From Myxococcales bacterium (GTDB lineage Bacteria; Myxococcota_A; Polyangia; Nannocystales; Nannocystaceae), in assembly GCA_020633295.1 (NCBI GenBank), contig JACKDW010000001.1, forward strand, positions 1,364,001-1,428,000: a stretch of DNA of 64,000 bases, in the 5' to 3' direction. The translations under genes and the position numbers were made by a program. The notes below the pieces were generated by a model. That model ran no database searches. It had not been told where the DNA came from and saw only the letters and a list, made by a program, of their open reading frames with translations. Every line of letters begins with the position of its first letter. The stretch's first letter is position 1. Positions 53,717 to 62,877 of the stretch are shown piece after piece.

Positions 53717-55162
53717 TCAGCCGACCGGCGGGAAGGTCACGAGCTTGAGCCCGGCGCCCGTCATGTCGGAGTAGGTGTAGGGCTGGTTGAGGCCCGTCAC
53801 GGTCAGCTGGACCGCGTAGTTCTGCGGGCTGATCTTGAACGCCTGGTTCGCGCCCTGGTCTACGAGCCAGATGAAGCCGTCGACGTCGACGCTGACCCCG
53901 ACCGGCGACACGCAGCCCGGGATCGCCACGAGCGGCGCGACCGTCGACTTGCTCTTGACGTCGATGACCGCGAGCCCGCAGCCGCCGAGCAGCCCGGCGC
54001 CGACGTCGACGGCGTAGTAGGCCCGGTCCGCGTCCGAGACCATCACGCCGCGCATCGACTGGTTACCCGTGTTAATGAAGCTCCACTGCCCGCTCGCGGC
54101 GTCGAAGCTCGCCGCGACGCCGGCGCTCGCGATCCACGGGTTGCCGTACTGGTCGAGCGCCATGCCGTAGGTCCACATCTGCCCCGAGGGCGGCTGCGGG
54201 ACCTCGACGCGCTCGACGTCGAGCGTGTCCCCGTCGATGCGGATGAGCGGCCCCTGCTGCCAACCGATGACCCAGAAGTCGAGGTTCTTGTCGACCGCGC
54301 CGCCGTACGGGCCGTAGCTGAGCTGGGCCAGCGCGGATGACCAGCCCGGCACCGCGACCTCGTCCTCGGCCTCGCCCGTGACGCTGCTCAGCCGGCGAAA
54401 GCGCCCCGTGTTGGCCGCGTAGTCGTACCAGCCGATCCACACGCGCGGGTTCGCGTTGGCGCAGCCGTCGAGGCCGACCGCGCCCTCCCACGCGACCGGC
54501 CGCGGCCCGTGCTGATAATGGTCCGAGGGGATCGGGTGGTTCCACACCACGCACTCGTCCTGGAACCACGGGTACACGTCCCCGGCGCCGCTCGAGGTCT
54601 CGATCACGCCGTTGTTGTTGCGATCGACGCAGTCGTCCGGGCGCGCCGCGATCTTCGTGATGCTGCCCGCCGACGGGCTGCCGACGATCCCGCCGCCGCG
54701 GTTGACGACGACCGCGTCGCCGTAGAGGCCGACGGAGGTCCGCGACGGCTCGGAGACCGCCTCGGGCCCCGTCCTGTAGCGCGCGAGCTCGACGCCCGAC
54801 TTCGTGTCGATCTTCGACACGGTGCCCTCCGGCGAGTTCGCGATCCAGATGTTCGAAAAGTCAGGCGTGTTGCCGGTCGGCCCCCCGCCCCAGCAGTCGC
54901 CGCCGCCGCCGGGCAGCGCGTCGGTCTCGAAGCCGTCGCCCATGTCGAACTTCATGTCGGCGCCGCCCGAGTTGGTCAGGTCGATGCCCGAGCCGCTCGT
55001 CGAGGCCGTGACCCCGGGGCTCGAGACGGCGCCGCTGTCGATGTCAGAGTCCGAGTCGCCTGACCCGCCCCCGCCGCAGCCCGCGCCCACGCAGGTGAAG
55101 AGCGTGCCCGAGAGGAGCACCGCGCACCAAGGGACGACCACCACGAGACCACGACGACGCAT
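53717..55162 (-). CDS. Beta-propeller lipoprotein
   Basis: A 481-residue lipoprotein. The signal ends with CVGAGCGGGG. A short Ser/Asp/Gly linker is followed by repeated blocks such as NIWIANSPEGTVSKIDTKSG, DKNLDFWVIGWQQGPLIRID, QYGNPWIASAGVAASFDAA and VDGFIWLVDQGANQAFKIS, in the style of an NHL or Vgb propeller. Calcium-loop-like DRNNNGVIE also occurs. No catalytic motif was seen. A palindrome lies about 160 bases upstream. Confidence 0.7.
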   Translation of the reverse strand: MRRRGLVVVVPWCAVLLSGTLFTCVGAGCGGGGSGDSDSDIDSGAVSSPGVTASTSGSGIDLTNSGGADMKFDMGDGFETDALPGGGGDCWGGGPTGNTPDFSNIWIANSPEGTVSKIDTKSGVELARYRTGPEAVSEPSRTSVGLYGDAVVVNRGGGIVGSPSAGSITKIAARPDDCVDRNNNGVIETSSGAGDVYPWFQDECVVWNHPIPSDHYQHGPRPVAWEGAVGLDGCANANPRVWIGWYDYAANTGRFRRLSSVTGEAEDEVAVPGWSSALAQLSYGPYGGAVDKNLDFWVIGWQQGPLIRIDGDTLDVERVEVPQPPSGQMWTYGMALDQYGNPWIASAGVAASFDAASGQWSFINTGNQSMRGVMVSDADRAYYAVDVGAGLLGGCGLAVIDVKSKSTVAPLVAIPGCVSPVGVSVDVDGFIWLVDQGANQAFKISPQNYAVQLTVTGLNQPYTYSDMTGAGLKLVTFPPVG

Positions 55163-55320
55163 GTTGTTGCGCTACCACAGAAGCCGCGCCGCGTGGGCTC
55201 CGACGCGCGCGCGCCGAGGCGCGGCGGGCGAGCGACCGCGGCGCCGCGCCGCGGCCCCGAACTCCGTGTGCACACAACGTTCTCGAGCGGCCCGGCCGCG
55301 ACGTCGCGCGCTCCGGGTAC

Positions 55321-55336
55321 ATGTCTATACAGACAT
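55321..55336. promoter_or_regulatory. Perfect 16-bp palindrome ATGTCTATACAGACAT
   Basis: Six-base arms around ATAC. It lies upstream of the beta-propeller lipoprotein. On the minus strand it contains TATAGA, a possible -10. Confidence 0.55.
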
Positions 55337-55442
55337 CCCAAAACCACAGGTCCCAAAGCTCAGGCTCGTTTTCACGCGCGCGCGCTCCGCGCGCGCGCGC
55401 CGGCGAGATCGCGCCGACCCGACGCGCGCCGCCGCGCGCCGC

Positions 55443-58034
55443 TCAGGCGCCGCGCGCCGCCGCGTTGAGCCGCTCGACCAGCACGTCCGGCGAGACCGGC
55501 TTCGTCATCACGTCGGCGATGCCCAGCTCGCGCAGCGTCAGCATGTTCTCCGGGGTCACGAAGCCCGAGGTCGCGATCACGAGCGCCTCGGTCGCGCGCT
55601 CGCGCTTGATGACGCGGCACAGCTCGACGCCCGACATCCCCGGCATCCGCAGGTCGACGACGATCGCGTCGAAGCGCTCGGCGTCGATCGCCGTGAGCGC
55701 GGCGGGCCCCGTCGACGCCGTGCGCACGCTCCAGCCGAAGCGACGCAGGTAGCCCGAGAGCGCGACCAGGAGCACCTCCTCGTCGTCGACGAGCAGCACG
55801 CGCCCGCGCTCGACCGAAGGCCGCCCGCGCGCGCCGCTCGCCGCGCCGCGCCGCTGCACCGCGCGCTCCTCCGACTCGGCCGCCGGGATCGAGATGACGA
55901 AGCGCGCCCCGCCCCCGGGCGCGGGCTCGTGGCGCAGCGAGCCGTGGTGGTCGGCGACGATGCCGTAGGCGAGCGAGAGCCCGAGCCCGGTGCCGTCCCC
56001 GAGCTCCTTGGTCGTGAAGAAGGGATCGAAGATGCGCGCGGCGTGCTCTTCGGCGACGCCGGGGCCGTTGTCCTCGATCACGTACTCGACCCGCGCGCCG
56101 TCCTTGCGCGCGGCGATCAGGACGCGCTTGGCGTGCTCGCGCTCGTCGTCCTGGAGCGCGTGGAGGGCGTTGCTCAGGATGTTGAGGAAGACCTGCTGCA
56201 AGCGCACCCGATCGGCGCGCACGGGCGGCAGCGGGCCGATCTCGCGCACGACCTTGATGTCGGCGAGGCGGAACTGCTCGCTCAGCAGCATGAGCGCGCG
56301 GTCCAGCGACGCGCGCGCGTCGATCGTCTGCATCTCGAGCTCGCTGGTCCGCGCGAACCCGCGGATGTTGTCGACGATCCGCGCCATGCGCTCGATCTGC
56401 TCGATGATCAGGTCCTGCTCGCGCGTGAACGCGACGAGCGGCGCGCTCGGCATGGAGCGCATGGTCTCGACGAAGATCCGGATCGCGGTGAGCGGCTGGT
56501 TGAGCTCGTGCGCGACGCTGGCCCCCAGCTCGCCCATCGCCGCGAGCTTCCCGGCCTGGACCAGCTGCGCCTGCACCCGCTTCAGCTCGGTGATGTCCTG
56601 CGCGACCATGTAGAGCCGCTCGACCTGCCCGCCGCGCAGCTCGGGGATCACGTGCACCGTGAAGTGCATCATCCCGGACGGCATCGGCACGGCGACCTCG
56701 CTCGAGGCCAACCGCCCGGCGAGCCCCTCGTCGAACAGCGGGCGCACGAGCTGGACCAGCGACTCCCCGGCGATGTCGCCGAAGCGCGTGCCGATGACCT
56801 GCTCGCGCGTCTGCCCGCGCGCCTCGCAGTAGCGCTTGTTGACGAAGCGGTAGCGCAGCTCGCTGTCGAGCGCGGCGATCATGACCGGGATGTTGTCGGT
56901 GATCAGCAGCAGCTGCTCCTCGCGCGCGCGCGCGCGTCGCTCGGCCGCGGCCGCGCGCCGCTCGGCCCGCTTGATCGCGGTGACGTCCTGCATCACGATC
57001 CCGACCGAGCGCACCACGCCCTCGTCGATGATCGGGTACAGCTTGATCAGCCAGTCGTACTCCTGCGCGCCGCCGCGCGGCGGGACCCCGGTGAACGCGA
57101 ACTCGACCGGCTCGCCCGTCTCGACCACCCGGGCGAAGACCGGCTCGACCGGGTCCGCGTGGCGGCCGAGCACCTCGCGGATCGTCCGACCGATGTGCGC
57201 ATGGACCGGCGCGCCGTTGATCGAGGCGAGCTGCTCGTTGATCCGCTGGTAGCGCAGGTCGCTCCCGACGAGCGCGAGGCCGACCGGCGTGGTGCCGTAG
57301 AGCCGCTGCAGCTCGACGAGCTGGGCCCGCGCGACCGCCTCGCTCTCGCGCAGCGTCCGCTCGACCGCGCGGCGCTGCGCGACCTCGAGCTCGAGCGCCC
57401 GGTTCGCCTCCGTCAGCTGGCGCGTGCGCTCGGCGACCATCCGCTCGAGCTCCTCGCTCCGCTGCGCGCGCTCGCTCTCTAGGTTTCGCGACTCACGGTG
57501 CGCGTGGACGATCGTCGCGCACGTCGCGAGCAAGGGCTCGAGCGCGTCGACCAGCGACGCGTCGTAGCCCCCCGGCCGGTTCGCGATCCCGACCATCCCG
57601 ATCATCACGCCGCGCCGGGAGAACGGGACGCCGAAGAACGCGCGCAGCGGCGGGTGCCCGGTCGGCACCCCGGTGCTGCGAGGGTCGCGCGCGGGGTCGT
57701 TGGCGACGATCGGCTCGGCGCTCGTGATCACGCGCCCGAACAGCGTGTCGAGATTTCTGAACTCGAGCCCGCTCTCGACGTGCTGCTCGTAGAACGCGCG
57801 CGACGCGGCGTCCCACGCGATGTTCGTGATCACGTGCGACTTCAGGTACGGAGTCCACACGCCGTCGCGCAGCTCGTGGTGAACCTCGCCGATGAAGCCG
57901 TACTCGCTCTCCGTGAGAGCGAGCAGGCTGTCGAGCAGCGCGCGAAACAGCCGCCTCGGCTCGACGTCGTCGATGTACCGCATCTGCGCGCGGTGAATCG
58001 CGGTCAAGAGGTCCCGTGTGAAGCTCTCCTGCAC
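55443..58034 (-). CDS. GAF-PAS-PAS histidine kinase with C-terminal receiver
   Basis: About 863 residues, cytoplasmic. Order: GAF-like domain (about 15-180, SEYGFIGEVHHE), coiled linker, two PAS domains (about 230-350 and 370-480), HisKA with His in ASVAHELNQPLTAIRIF, ATPase (VIEDNGPGVAEEHAARIFDPFF, GTGLGLSLAYGIV) and receiver (VLLVDDEE, phospho-Asp in IVVDLRMPGMSG, TKP lysine). The HisKA type is that of nitrogen- and redox-type kinases. An ATG at 58097 is an alternative start; the GTG at 58034 begins just before conserved sequence. No partner regulator is adjacent. Confidence 0.88.
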   Translation of the reverse strand: MQESFTRDLLTAIHRAQMRYIDDVEPRRLFRALLDSLLALTESEYGFIGEVHHELRDGVWTPYLKSHVITNIAWDAASRAFYEQHVESGLEFRNLDTLFGRVITSAEPIVANDPARDPRSTGVPTGHPPLRAFFGVPFSRRGVMIGMVGIANRPGGYDASLVDALEPLLATCATIVHAHRESRNLESERAQRSEELERMVAERTRQLTEANRALELEVAQRRAVERTLRESEAVARAQLVELQRLYGTTPVGLALVGSDLRYQRINEQLASINGAPVHAHIGRTIREVLGRHADPVEPVFARVVETGEPVEFAFTGVPPRGGAQEYDWLIKLYPIIDEGVVRSVGIVMQDVTAIKRAERRAAAAERRARAREEQLLLITDNIPVMIAALDSELRYRFVNKRYCEARGQTREQVIGTRFGDIAGESLVQLVRPLFDEGLAGRLASSEVAVPMPSGMMHFTVHVIPELRGGQVERLYMVAQDITELKRVQAQLVQAGKLAAMGELGASVAHELNQPLTAIRIFVETMRSMPSAPLVAFTREQDLIIEQIERMARIVDNIRGFARTSELEMQTIDARASLDRALMLLSEQFRLADIKVVREIGPLPPVRADRVRLQQVFLNILSNALHALQDDEREHAKRVLIAARKDGARVEYVIEDNGPGVAEEHAARIFDPFFTTKELGDGTGLGLSLAYGIVADHHGSLRHEPAPGGGARFVISIPAAESEERAVQRRGAASGARGRPSVERGRVLLVDDEEVLLVALSGYLRRFGWSVRTASTGPAALTAIDAERFDAIVVDLRMPGMSGVELCRVIKRERATEALVIATSGFVTPENMLTLRELGIADVMTKPVSPDVLVERLNAAARGA

Positions 58035-58206
58035 GTCCCCGGATCCTGCCGCTGACCAGCCGCGCCCGCGACCGCGTCGCTCCTCATGAGCATACATGAC
58101 AATTGAGGAATTACCGTCGCCGAGCCGCGGGTAATTGTACCTGCTGCATTTTTGGACAGGTTTGAATTTTTCCGCGTCGCGTCGCGCCCCACGGGCGCAC
58201 GCGAGC

Positions 58207-59478
58207 TCACGCGCCCGCGAGCTCGCGGGCGCTCGGCAGCGGGCGCACGCGCCAGCCGAGCACGAAGCCGAGCACGAGCACGCCCGCCATGATGTACAGC
58301 GTCGTGTCATACACGTGCACACGGCTCGCGCCCTCGGGCAGCGCCGCGATCGCGAGCTCGCGGGTGCGCGTGATCAGGATCGGCCCCGCGATCCCGGCGG
58401 CGCTCCAGGCCAGCAGGATGACGCCGTGCACCGCGCCCACGTTGCGGGCGCCGAACAGGTCGGCGAGGAACGCCGGGATCGTCGCGAAGCCGCCGCCGTA
58501 CATCGAGAAGATCGTGACGACCGCGATCTGAAACAAGAGCCAGCTCCCGCTGGCGCCGAACTGCGGGATCAGCACGAACAGCAGCGCCTGCGCGGCGAAG
58601 AAGATCAGGAACACGGCGCGCCGGCCGATGTAGTCGGAGATGGTCGCCCAGAAAAACCGGCCGCCCGCGTTAAACCCGCCGATCACCGAGAGCATCACCG
58701 CGGCCTGCTCGGGCGTGCGCCCGAACACGTCCTGCATTAAAGGTGACCCTTGGGACAGAATTGAGATGCCGGCGCTGATGTTGATGAACAGCATGAACCA
58801 CAGCAGCCAGAACTGGCGCGTGCGCACGGCCTTCCCTAACGTGAGGTCCGGCTCGGCCCTGCTGCCCGCGCCGACCGCCGGGGGCGTCCACCCCTCCGGC
58901 GTCCACCCCTCCGGCGGCCGCCTGAGCGCGCGCGCGGCCAGCAGCATGACGACCGCGTAGACGCCCCCGAGCGTGTAGAGGGTCGCGGGCACGCCGGAGC
59001 TGTCGATGAGCCAGCGCATCACGGGCGCCGCGATCACGGCGCCGCCGCCGAAGCCGAGCACCGCCATGCCGGTCGCCATCCCGCGGCGGTCCGGGAACCA
59101 CTTCACGAGCGCGCTGACGGGCGAGATGTAGGCGAGCCCGAGGCCGACCCCGCCGATCACGCCGTAGCCGAGGTACAGCAGCCACAGCTGCCCGGTCCCG
59201 ACCCCGAGCCCGCCGACCGCCATGCCGCCGCCGAACAGCAGCGCCGCGAGCGTCGCCGCGCGCTTTGGACCATGTCGCTCCAGCCAGGTTCCGCCGAACG
59301 CCGCGCTGATCCCGAGCAGCGCGATCGCGATCGAGAAGGTGTAGGCCGACACGCTCGTCCACGCCGGGTGAAGCGCGGCGATCGGCTTGTTGAACACGCT
59401 CCACGCGTAGACGGAGCCGACGCAGAGGTGGATGGCGACGGCCGCAGGCGGGATCAGCCAACGATTCGGCTTCGGCAT
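58207..59478 (-). CDS. MFS transporter, oxalate/formate antiporter-like (OFA) family
   Basis: About 423 residues with twelve predicted membrane segments. WLIPPAAVAIHLCVGSVYAWSVF at the start and GGVGLGLAYISPVSALVKWFPDRRG are typical of the OFA family, which exchanges small carboxylates. A cytoplasmic loop contains a tandem PEGWTPEGWTP. Two ATGs are possible, 59487 and 59478. On the minus strand TATCAT lies seven bases before the latter, so a leaderless start at 59478 is preferred. The substrate is unknown. Confidence 0.85.
   Translation of the reverse strand: MPKPNRWLIPPAAVAIHLCVGSVYAWSVFNKPIAALHPAWTSVSAYTFSIAIALLGISAAFGGTWLERHGPKRAATLAALLFGGGMAVGGLGVGTGQLWLLYLGYGVIGGVGLGLAYISPVSALVKWFPDRRGMATGMAVLGFGGGAVIAAPVMRWLIDSSGVPATLYTLGGVYAVVMLLAARALRRPPEGWTPEGWTPPAVGAGSRAEPDLTLGKAVRTRQFWLLWFMLFINISAGISILSQGSPLMQDVFGRTPEQAAVMLSVIGGFNAGGRFFWATISDYIGRRAVFLIFFAAQALLFVLIPQFGASGSWLLFQIAVVTIFSMYGGGFATIPAFLADLFGARNVGAVHGVILLAWSAAGIAGPILITRTRELAIAALPEGASRVHVYDTTLYIMAGVLVLGFVLGWRVRPLPSARELAGA
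58882..58911. repeat. Tandem 15-bp duplication in the transporter gene
   Basis: GGCGTCCACCCCTCC occurs twice in a row and codes for the repeated PEGWT in the central loop. It preserves the frame. Confidence 0.85.
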
Positions 59479-59512
59479 CGCCGCCATGATACGGCAGCGG
59501 CCGCGCGCCCGA

Positions 59513-60499
59513 TCACGCCGGGGGGCCGGGCAGCCGCAGCGTCCAGCAGCGATGCACCCGCTGGTTCCGGGCGAAGTCGCGGGGGATCGTCTCGCGCGTG
59601 ATGTCGGCGATCTCGAGGCCCGCCCGGCCCGCTCGCAGCGCCGCCTCGTCGAGCTCGAAGCGCCGCTTGTTGCACGAGAACAGCAGCGTGGCGCCCGGCG
59701 TGAGCAGGCGCAGCGCGCCGCGGAGCAGCGCGACGTGGTCGCGCTGGACCTCGAAGTCCGCGCGCGTCGACTTCGAGTTCGAGAAGGTCGGCGGATCGAC
59801 GAACGCGAGGTCGAAGCTCTCGGGCGCGCCGTGGCGCAGGAACTCGAGGACATCCGCGCGCACCACCGCGTGGCGCCGCGGATCGAGCTGGTTGAGCGCG
59901 AGGTTCTCCGTCGCCCACTCGCAGTAGCGCCGCGAGAGGTCGACGCTGGTGGTCGCGCGCGCGCCCTGGAGGCCGGCGTGCACGCTCGCGCTCGCCGTGT
60001 ACGCGAACAGGTTGAGCACCCGCTTGCCCAGCGCGAGCGCGCCGAGCCGCGCGCGCGCGAGCCGATGATCGAGGAACAGCCCCGTGTCGAGGTAGTCGGT
60101 GAAGTTGACGAGCAGGCGGCACGGACCCTCCTGGACCTCGTAGAGCTCGCCCTGCTCCTCCCGCTGCCGCCCGTACTGCGCCGCGCCGCGCTGGCGCGCG
60201 CGGACCTTGACGAACACGCGCTCGGGCGGGACCTCGAGCAGCTCGCCCGCGACGGTGACCGCGGCGTCGAGCCGCGCCTCGGCGCGCGCGGGCTCAACCG
60301 AGGACGGCGGCGCGTACTCCTGGAGGTGCAGCGCGCGCCCGCGGTTGGTCTCGTAGAGGTCGAGCGCGACCGCGAACTCGGGCATGTCCGCGTCGTAGAC
60401 GCGGTAGCAGCGCACGCCCTCGCGCCGCGCCCAGCGGCTGAGCGCGCGCAGGTTCTTGCGCAGGCGGTTGCGCAGCGCCTCGCCGTCGACCGCGGTCAC
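59513..60499 (-). CDS. 23S rRNA m7G2069 methyltransferase, RlmK-type
   Basis: About 328 residues matching the C-terminal RlmK half of E. coli RlmKL, as a free-standing protein. NRLRKNLRALSRWAR at the N-terminus is followed by an RVYDADMPEFAVALDLY segment, then the methyltransferase core: LLVNFTDYLDTGLFLDHR, VLNLFAYTASASVHA, SVDLSRRYCEWATEN and FVDPPTFSNSK. The GTG start overlaps the PP2C stop (GTGA), indicating translational coupling. No RlmL partner is in the window. Confidence 0.87.
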   Translation of the reverse strand: MTAVDGEALRNRLRKNLRALSRWARREGVRCYRVYDADMPEFAVALDLYETNRGRALHLQEYAPPSSVEPARAEARLDAAVTVAGELLEVPPERVFVKVRARQRGAAQYGRQREEQGELYEVQEGPCRLLVNFTDYLDTGLFLDHRLARARLGALALGKRVLNLFAYTASASVHAGLQGARATTSVDLSRRYCEWATENLALNQLDPRRHAVVRADVLEFLRHGAPESFDLAFVDPPTFSNSKSTRADFEVQRDHVALLRGALRLLTPGATLLFSCNKRRFELDEAALRAGRAGLEIADITRETIPRDFARNQRVHRCWTLRLPGPPA

Positions 60500-61350
60500 G
60501 CCGTCGCCTGCGAGCGGTCGATCTTGACGGCCTCGCGCCCGCGCGGGAGCTCGAGCCCGTCCCCGGTCAGCCGCGTCATCGCGACCGTGATGTTGTCGGG
60601 GCCGCCCGCGGCGCAGGCCGCCTCGGTCAGCGCACGGCAGCAGCGCACGGGGTCCTCGTACTTGAGCATGATCTCGAGGATCATGTCGTCGGGCAGCGGC
60701 CCGGTGAGCCCGTCGCTGCACAGCATGAGCACGTCGCCGGCGCGCAGCGTGGTCTTGACGATCTCGGGCGCGACGCGGGGCTGCACGCCGAGCGCCTGCA
60801 GCAGCACGTTGCGCTGTTCGAAGTTGCGCGCTTGCTCGACGGTCAGGCGACCCGCCGCGAGCAGCTGACCGACGATGCTGTGGTCGGTGGTCAGCTGCGT
60901 GAGGGTCCGACCGCGCCGCAGGTAGGCCCGCGAGTCGCCGACGTGGACGATGATGAGCTCCGAGGCGAACAGCAGCGCGACCGTCATCGTCGTGCCCATG
61001 CCGTGACGCATGGGATCCTGGGCGGCGTAGTCGAGGATCGCCTGGTTGGCCGCCGTCACCGCCGCGAGCAGGGCCTGCCGCGCGTGCTCCATGTCGCGGA
61101 AGGGCGTGTACTCGAGCATGGTCTGCTGAATCATGTTCGACGCCATGTCCGACGCGACGTCGCCCGCCGCCGCGCCCCCCATGCCGTCGCAGACCGCGAT
61201 CACGGTGCCCGCGCGCGTCAGCTCTTGCACGCGATCGTGCGGCTGCAGGCCGCTCTGTCGCGTCGCCAGGTTAATGACGAGGAACTGATCCTCGTTGCGC
61301 TTGCGGACGCATCCGACCTCGGTGCGTGCGAATAGTTCGAGCCGAGCCAA
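60496..61350 (-). CDS. PP2C-type Ser/Thr protein phosphatase
   Basis: A 284-residue metal-dependent phosphatase that removes phosphate from Ser/Thr kinase targets. Conserved metal-binding blocks are RKRNEDQFLV, VCDGMGGAAAGDVAS, HGMGTTMTVALL, VHVGDSRAYL, MLCSDGLTG and GGPDNITVAM. It has no membrane segment. It lies 34 bases downstream of the FHA gene and overlaps the methyltransferase, so it is the middle gene of a three-gene operon. Confidence 0.93.
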   Translation of the reverse strand: MARLELFARTEVGCVRKRNEDQFLVINLATRQSGLQPHDRVQELTRAGTVIAVCDGMGGAAAGDVASDMASNMIQQTMLEYTPFRDMEHARQALLAAVTAANQAILDYAAQDPMRHGMGTTMTVALLFASELIIVHVGDSRAYLRRGRTLTQLTTDHSIVGQLLAAGRLTVEQARNFEQRNVLLQALGVQPRVAPEIVKTTLRAGDVLMLCSDGLTGPLPDDMILEIMLKYEDPVRCCRALTEAACAAGGPDNITVAMTRLTGDGLELPRGREAVKIDRSQATA

Positions 61351-61384
61351 CGCTACCTTCCCCTGTCCCCGCGCTCCTGTTTAC

Positions 61385-62782
61385 TTACCGGATCCTCACG
61401 CGAAAGATCTGATCGCCGACGCGGAACATATCGCCGTCCTCGACGTGCGCCGAGCCGCGCACGCGCAGGTACGTGCCGTTGGCCGACTGGAGGTCCTCGA
61501 GCATCACCGACATGCTGTCGCCCTGAAGCTCCATCGTGAGCGTGGCGTGGCGCCGGCTGATGAAGGCGTCCGTCGGGAACAGGATGTCGCCGATCTCGCG
61601 ACCGAAGACGACCTGGCGCGGGCGCAGGAAGTACGACTCGGCCTCGCACCCGCCGTAGCCGAGCAGCACGAGCCGGCCCCACGACGGCGGCAGCGGCGTG
61701 CCGAACATGCGCACGCCGTCGCTTCGGGGCGGCCGCTCGCGCCCGCTCTCGGGCACGTTCTCCAGGCGCAGGAGCTGGTGACCGAGCAGGAACACGTCGC
61801 CCGGGTACACGGGCTCCGGCGCCGAGATGCGCAGGAACACGCCGTTGACCGACTCGAGATCGTGGACGGTGAGCCCGTGCTCCGAGCGCTGGATCCGCGC
61901 GTGCTCGGAGCCGAGGAACTCATCGTCGGGGAACCGCAGGTCGCCGCTGAAGCGACCGATCGTCACGGTCGGTCCCGTGAGCGTGAACGCCTCGCCGTCG
62001 CTGCCGTCGCGCTGCACGAGCACGAGCCGAACCTCCTGCTCCGCGCGCTGCCAGCCTCCTGAGACCAGACCCGGGATGTGCACGTCGGGCTTGCTCGGTT
62101 GGCTCGCCGGCGGCGGGTACTCGAGCGTCTGCTCGAGCGGGTCCGAGTGCGACCGTGCGCGCGCGCTGGATTGGTTGGCGAACTGAGGATCGTAGGCGTG
62201 ATACGGCTCGGGCGGCGTCTCGCGCCCGTCGTCGAACGCGTGGTTCGGGACGATCCCGGCCTCGTAGATGCTCGACTGCAGCGGGCCGGCCTGGGCCGGC
62301 GGCGGGTACTCGTGGGTGACCTCGTGGTGCCCGCGAGCCTGGTAGCGCTGCTGCGCTGTCGCGTACGGGTCGACCGCGAAGCCCTCGGCCTCGGCCGCAG
62401 ACTCCGCCGGTCGGAAGGACATGTGGCCGGCGTCGTGGAAGCCGCCGCGTGGACGCGCTGTGGGGGACGGGTCCGTCTTCCCGGTCCGGGAATGGGGTTG
62501 CGCGGCGTCAGGTTCCGGTTCCTGCGTGCGCTCATCCGACACAGCGAGCGGGACGACGCGCAGTCGGCCGGTTGGCGGCCGCGGATATCGTGACTGCACG
62601 CGAAGCCCACACACCTGGCAGAACTCGAAGCCGCTCCCCAGGGCTGAGCCACAGCGAGCGCACTTACCCGAGTCCTGCTCGGGACCCTGCGCGCCGGCCA
62701 AGCCGAACCCACACACCCGACAACCCATATCGCCTGGCTCGCTCTCCGTGCCGCACAGTGGACATGGGATCCGTTCCGACAT
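61385..62782 (-). CDS. Double zinc-ribbon protein with two FHA domains
   Basis: About 465 residues. Two zinc ribbons start the protein (IPCPLCGTESE with GCRVCGFG; CARCGSAL with FCQVCGLR). A long Pro/Ser/Glu-rich linker follows, then FHA 1 (about 262-345: VTIGRFSGDLRFPDDEFLGSEHA, DLESVNGVFLR) and FHA 2 (about 370-465: VVFGREIGDILFPTDAFISRRHA, DLQSANGTYLR). FHA 1 has SEHA where SxRHA is usual. The ATG at 62782 has GGGAG six bases upstream. It heads the FHA-PP2C-RlmK operon and may gather phosphorylated partners for the phosphatase. Confidence 0.87.
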   Translation of the reverse strand: MSERIPCPLCGTESEPGDMGCRVCGFGLAGAQGPEQDSGKCARCGSALGSGFEFCQVCGLRVQSRYPRPPTGRLRVVPLAVSDERTQEPEPDAAQPHSRTGKTDPSPTARPRGGFHDAGHMSFRPAESAAEAEGFAVDPYATAQQRYQARGHHEVTHEYPPPAQAGPLQSSIYEAGIVPNHAFDDGRETPPEPYHAYDPQFANQSSARARSHSDPLEQTLEYPPPASQPSKPDVHIPGLVSGGWQRAEQEVRLVLVQRDGSDGEAFTLTGPTVTIGRFSGDLRFPDDEFLGSEHARIQRSEHGLTVHDLESVNGVFLRISAPEPVYPGDVFLLGHQLLRLENVPESGRERPPRSDGVRMFGTPLPPSWGRLVLLGYGGCEAESYFLRPRQVVFGREIGDILFPTDAFISRRHATLTMELQGDSMSVMLEDLQSANGTYLRVRGSAHVEDGDMFRVGDQIFRVRIR

Positions 62783-62877
62783 GATCGCTCCCGGAAGGCT
62801 TGCCAGCACTTGCAGCGTGAGCTAGACCCGCGCTCTCACCGGCATACTAGGGTATCGGCCACCACCTACCGCGTCAA

